Shown here: in pieces, positions 61,513 through 64,000 of the stretch
Layout: every line of letters starts with the position of its first letter
Position numbering within the stretch: position 1 is the stretch's first letter
Origin: Anaerolineae bacterium
Lineage (GTDB): Bacteria > Chloroflexota > Anaerolineae > B4-G1 > SLSP01
DNA: 64,000 nucleotides
Assembly (NCBI GenBank): GCA_026645815.1
Contig: JAPKMR010000014.1
Span: 1-64,000, forward strand
Reading direction: 5' to 3'
The notes under the pieces: generated by a model
The model's input: the letters and a program-made list of their open reading frames with translations, nothing else
What the model was told of the DNA's origin: nothing
Databases searched by the model: none
Program-made: the position numbers and the translations under genes

Positions 61513-61545
61513 AGGAGGACAGCCTTACGTGAAGGCTGTCCTCCT
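61513..61545. terminator. Bidirectional hairpin
   Basis: 14-bp perfect stem AGGAGGACAGCCTT with its complement, 5-nt loop. No T-run on the right; it separates the aminotransferase gene from the convergent GlsB-like gene. Confidence 0.65.
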
Positions 61546-61594
61546 AAGACAGAACATGGCTAGGGTAAGCCAGAAATCTGACAGGGCTGGCTAG

Positions 61595-61846
61595 TTAGCG
61601 CCCTTTCTTGATGAGGCGATACACAAAGATCACGACAATTGCGCCGATCAATGCGACGATGAGGCTCGTGAGATTGAAACCACTCACCAGATCAACGCCC
61701 AAGAGCAAGCTGGTGATCCAGCCACCTACCACGCTGCCAACCACACCCAGAATCAGGTCAACGACCCACCCGGTCTTGGCTTTCATTAAATAGGAAGCTA
61801 CTCCACCCGCGATTAAACCCACCACAATTGTTGCAAGCAAACCCAT
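61595..61846 (-). CDS. GlsB/YeaQ/YmgE-family stress membrane protein
   Basis: 83 residues: three hydrophobic segments with Gly-rich turns (LIAGGVASYLM, LILGVVGSVVGGWI, VALIGAIVVIFVYRLIKK), the pattern of the transglycosylase-associated GlsB/YeaQ family. It is a small membrane protein, often stress-induced. RBS TAGGAGG is well placed. Confidence 0.8.
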   Translation of the reverse strand: MGLLATIVVGLIAGGVASYLMKAKTGWVVDLILGVVGSVVGGWITSLLLGVDLVSGFNLTSLIVALIGAIVVIFVYRLIKKGR

Positions 61847-61975
61847 GATTTTTCCTCCTAGGAAGTTGGTGATTGATTCGAAACTGGTTGAGATGAGAGA
61901 TATGCAACTGCCTGCTATTGATCTTAGCCAGAGCTGGCTGAGACTGCACAGCTCACAGCGGCAGGCAGACCACGT

Positions 61976-62416
61976 CTACAGGCTCTCGACCAGTCTTCTC
62001 AACAGGTGTACTGCTTTCTTGACCCGCAAGGCATCCTTGGGGTTACCGCCGGCAACAAAGTTGCCCAGGATACCGCCGCCCATGAGTGTGTCCAAAGTGT
62101 ATTCCACCTTGCACTCATCGGCGTTCAACCCAAAGAAGCCACCGCTCGGTCGCAGTTCGAAGACATGCATGTCCTTGTCATCATCCACCTGGGTCATGAT
62201 TTCCAGGCGTTTGAGGGGCAGCATCTTCACGATGGCGCTGCGCCCGACTTTGCCCTCGGTCGTCCACTCAAAAACGGCGCCCTCGCTAACCGGGGGAGCC
62301 ATTGTGATAGCATCAACACCGGGGAACCATTGGGGCCACTTGGCGGGGTCAGTCATCACCTGCCACACTTTCTCGACGGTAGCATCAATCTCGATTTCAC
62401 GCTCGAATTTCGGCAT
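61976..62416 (-). CDS. SRPBCC/START-like domain protein
   Basis: 146 residues; ATG after GGAGGTGAAAGG. Features of the SRPBCC fold (polyketide cyclase/dehydrase type): REIEIDATVEKVWQVMTDPAKWPQWFPGV at the start, KMLPLKRLEIMTQ and a long C-terminal helix (KKAVHLLRRLVESL). Such proteins form a hydrophobic ligand pocket; the ligand is unknown. No catalytic residues are evident. Confidence 0.8.
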   Translation of the reverse strand: MPKFEREIEIDATVEKVWQVMTDPAKWPQWFPGVDAITMAPPVSEGAVFEWTTEGKVGRSAIVKMLPLKRLEIMTQVDDDKDMHVFELRPSGGFFGLNADECKVEYTLDTLMGGGILGNFVAGGNPKDALRVKKAVHLLRRLVESL

Positions 62417-62680
62417 CTTTCCTTTCACCTCCTGAAATGGATATCGTCTCGGAGTAGCATAACGCTGCTGCCGGACTTGAAACGCAACTTTTGAAATGGA
62501 GCCGGTCAAAAACTTGCGATAGGAAGTCAGCGTGAACTTGACGGGCAAGTGTCGCTGTATCCCTAACGCAATTGCTAACATTGTAGTCTTGTTCAGGATA
62601 AATGTCAAATTTCGAAATCTCAGCAATATAACTGGTTCTGATACCAAAAAAGCAGACTCTTCCGGCCCTGCCTCCAGTTG

Positions 62681-62848
62681 TGGGGGTATAGGGGAAATTA
62701 TTGGAGCAGCCCACCCGCACAGTGCGTCTTGCAGGGTACGCAGAAGCCCTCTCACCTTTGGGGTAAAAGCGAGATTACTATTATACAAATGCTTTTCCTT
62801 TGATTGATTTTTGGCGCCGGGGCTTTGCCCCGGCGCCAAAAATCAATC
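62681..62848. repeat. Palindromic dispersed repeat, copy 3
   Basis: A 24-bp block at 62681-62704 (GGGGGTATAGG, then AAATTATTGG) matches 2411-2434 with two mismatches. About 100 bp to the right is a perfect 22-bp palindrome, 62802-62823 with 62827-62848, outer arms GATTGATTTTTGG, related to the TGATTTT arms of the copies near 2.5 and 4.0 kb. It lies in a gap between divergent genes (62417-63026) with no other gene; promoters for both must lie here, with none clearly visible. Confidence 0.65.
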
Positions 62849-63026
62849 TTCTCCTGCGCCCTGTAGGGGCGCCTGAGATTTCCACCCCCGTTTTGAAACG
62901 CACCTGTTGTGGTCTTCCATTGGCTTGCATTCGAAGTTTGGAGTACAATTCTGAGCAGAGCAGCGCCCTGGTATCACGCACTCGCCACAAGGGCTGCGGG
63001 GGCTAAAATCAGGAGGGATACATTCA

Positions 63027-63818
63027 ATGGATTCACATATCGAAGCAAACCAACGTGCGTGGGCGATGATCGCACACGAACATTATCTGGCTTTCAAGCA
63101 AATTCTCTCTCAGCAACCATCAACACTGAATGCCACCCAGATAGACGAACTGGGGGATATCTCGGGAAAGACGTTGATCCACCTGCAGTGTAATACCGGT
63201 GCGGATACTGTATCGCTGGCGCGCATGGGCGCCAGGGTCACGGGCGTGGATCTGGTCCCGGAGAACGTTGCCTATGCTCGCCAGCTTGCGGCTGATTTCG
63301 GCATTCAGGATGCACGATTCATCGCGTCGAATGTGCTGGAAATTATGGAGCATCACGACGAGAAATACGATATTGTATTCACCACCGAGGGCGTGTTATG
63401 CTGGTTGCCGGATCTGTATCTCTGGGCGCGCAACATCCGGCAGCTTTTGAAAGATGATGGATTCCTGTACGTCATGGATGGACACCCATTTTTCATGCTA
63501 TGGGATGAAGAATGCTTGCCCGAACTGCGCTTGAAGTATCCCTACTTCTCCAAAAACGCCGATCAGGATGGGTGGATAGGGGGCTACGCGAGCGAAGGCA
63601 AACCCGCGGTCAACTATGGTTGGATGTATACGGTGGGTGAAATCGTCACGGCGTTGAGCGACGCAGGACTGCACATTGAGTGGTTCCATGAATTCGACTG
63701 GGCTTACTTCAGGCTTTCGGCTGAAGGGCAGCTGCGCAATGAAAGCGGCGGGTGGCTCTACCCGGAGTATGCAGGGAAGTTGCCCTTCACCTTTTCGTTG
63801 AAAGCCACTATTCGATAA
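63027..63818 (+). CDS. SAM-dependent methyltransferase (class I)
   Basis: 263 residues. Motif I is LIHLQCNTGADTVSLARMG (Gly-rich loop), motif II ends VTGVDLVPENV, and post-motifs YDIVFTTEGVLCWLPDL and LLKDDGFLYVMDGHPF follow, all typical of Methyltransf_11/25. The substrate is unknown. RBS GGAGGG. It lies 61 bp before an FAD oxidoreductase gene and may form an operon with it. Confidence 0.85.
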   Translation: MDSHIEANQRAWAMIAHEHYLAFKQILSQQPSTLNATQIDELGDISGKTLIHLQCNTGADTVSLARMGARVTGVDLVPENVAYARQLAADFGIQDARFIASNVLEIMEHHDEKYDIVFTTEGVLCWLPDLYLWARNIRQLLKDDGFLYVMDGHPFFMLWDEECLPELRLKYPYFSKNADQDGWIGGYASEGKPAVNYGWMYTVGEIVTALSDAGLHIEWFHEFDWAYFRLSAEGQLRNESGGWLYPEYAGKLPFTFSLKATIR

Positions 63819-63879
63819 TGCGATTGTAATAAGCCGCCAGGGCTGTCTGGCACACCATTATTGACTATCGAGGGCGAAA

Positions 63880-64000
63880 ATGGAGAAATACTACGACGCG
63901 TCATACGACGTTATCGTGATTGGAGCGGGTCTTTCAGGGCTTACAGCAGCCGGGTTGCTCGCCAAACGCGGGCTTTCGGTGCTGGTCCTTGAGCGCAATA
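63880..64000 (+). CDS. FAD-dependent oxidoreductase (partial, truncated by window edge)
   Basis: The first 40 residues are visible. [20 protein letters not shown] is a canonical Rossmann GXGXXG dinucleotide-binding motif, ending in VLVLERN, where the acidic residue binds ribose. This is the start of a phytoene-desaturase/amine-oxidase-type flavoprotein. The ATG follows GAGGG. The substrate cannot be told. Confidence 0.75.
   Translation, partial: MEKYYDASYDVIVIGAGLSGLTAAGLLAKRGLSVLVLERN

Overview
The window looks like a stretch of a bacterial chromosome, most probably from the Chloroflexota (Anaerolineae-like lineages). This is inferred from gene style, not from a database search: lipoproteins with Pro-Thr linkers, a giant BTAD/AAA regulator paired with a small hypothetical protein, an NHLM peptide exporter with a Nif11-type leader, a secreted protein ending in a short FLPLVLK-like tail, and a division cluster reduced to mraZ-ftsZ. 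No plasmid or phage signature is visible; mobile DNA is limited to one orphan IS630-type transposase fragment and short palindromic repeats.

Layout. 1-6.6 kb: minus-strand envelope and sugar genes (O-antigen ligase-like membrane protein, cut by the window edge; glycerate 2-kinase; extracellular sugar-binding lipoprotein; membrane-anchored glycosidase). 6.7-8.9 kb: a Nudix CoA pyrophosphatase overlapping an FAD-linked oxidase. 8.9-13 kb: minus-strand rimO, RodZ-like, rplI, TPR and double-HTH genes, with a perfect parS palindrome upstream of rplI. 13.0-13.9 kb: a gene-free region with five DnaA-box-like sites where the sampled GC skew changes sign; I read it as the chromosome origin, although dnaA and dnaN are not beside it. 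13.9-20.7 kb: rpsT, a CapA-like lipoprotein, tRNA-Val(GAC), dnaE with an internal 18-bp minisatellite, and a nucleoside deoxyribosyltransferase-like gene. 21.0-24.7 kb: sufCBD behind a clear sigma-70 promoter.

24.8-38.3 kb: a long minus-strand gene run with small gaps. In transcription order it holds a two-TM small protein, a 2301-residue NACHT/STAND ATPase with about 50 TPRs, a gingipain-like (family C25) cysteine peptidase, mraZ, ftsZ, a short overlapping ORF, and a glycosidase-like protein with two tandem C39-like peptidase domains. The first three genes look like an effector/sensor cassette placed directly upstream of the cell-division genes, and this is the most unusual arrangement in the window.

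38.4-43.4 kb: the orphan IS630 HTH fragment, then a two-component system flanked by two envelope targets. The upstream regions of those targets share an 11-bp-period TTCAT direct repeat, a probable binding site for the encoded OmpR-type regulator. 43.4-47.2 kb: BTAD/AAA/TPR regulator and its divergent small partner.

47.5-61.5 kb: a giant beta-rich secreted protein with a beta/gamma-crystallin domain, then a compact peptide-export locus: a Nif11-leader precursor with a nine-residue putative core, an HlyD-like adaptor, a C39-peptidase ABC exporter, a second NHLM ABC protein and a class V aminotransferase. 61.5-64 kb: GlsB-like membrane protein, SRPBCC protein, a large palindromic repeat, a methyltransferase and the start of an FAD oxidoreductase. 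All functional calls come from reading motifs; none has been confirmed by a search.
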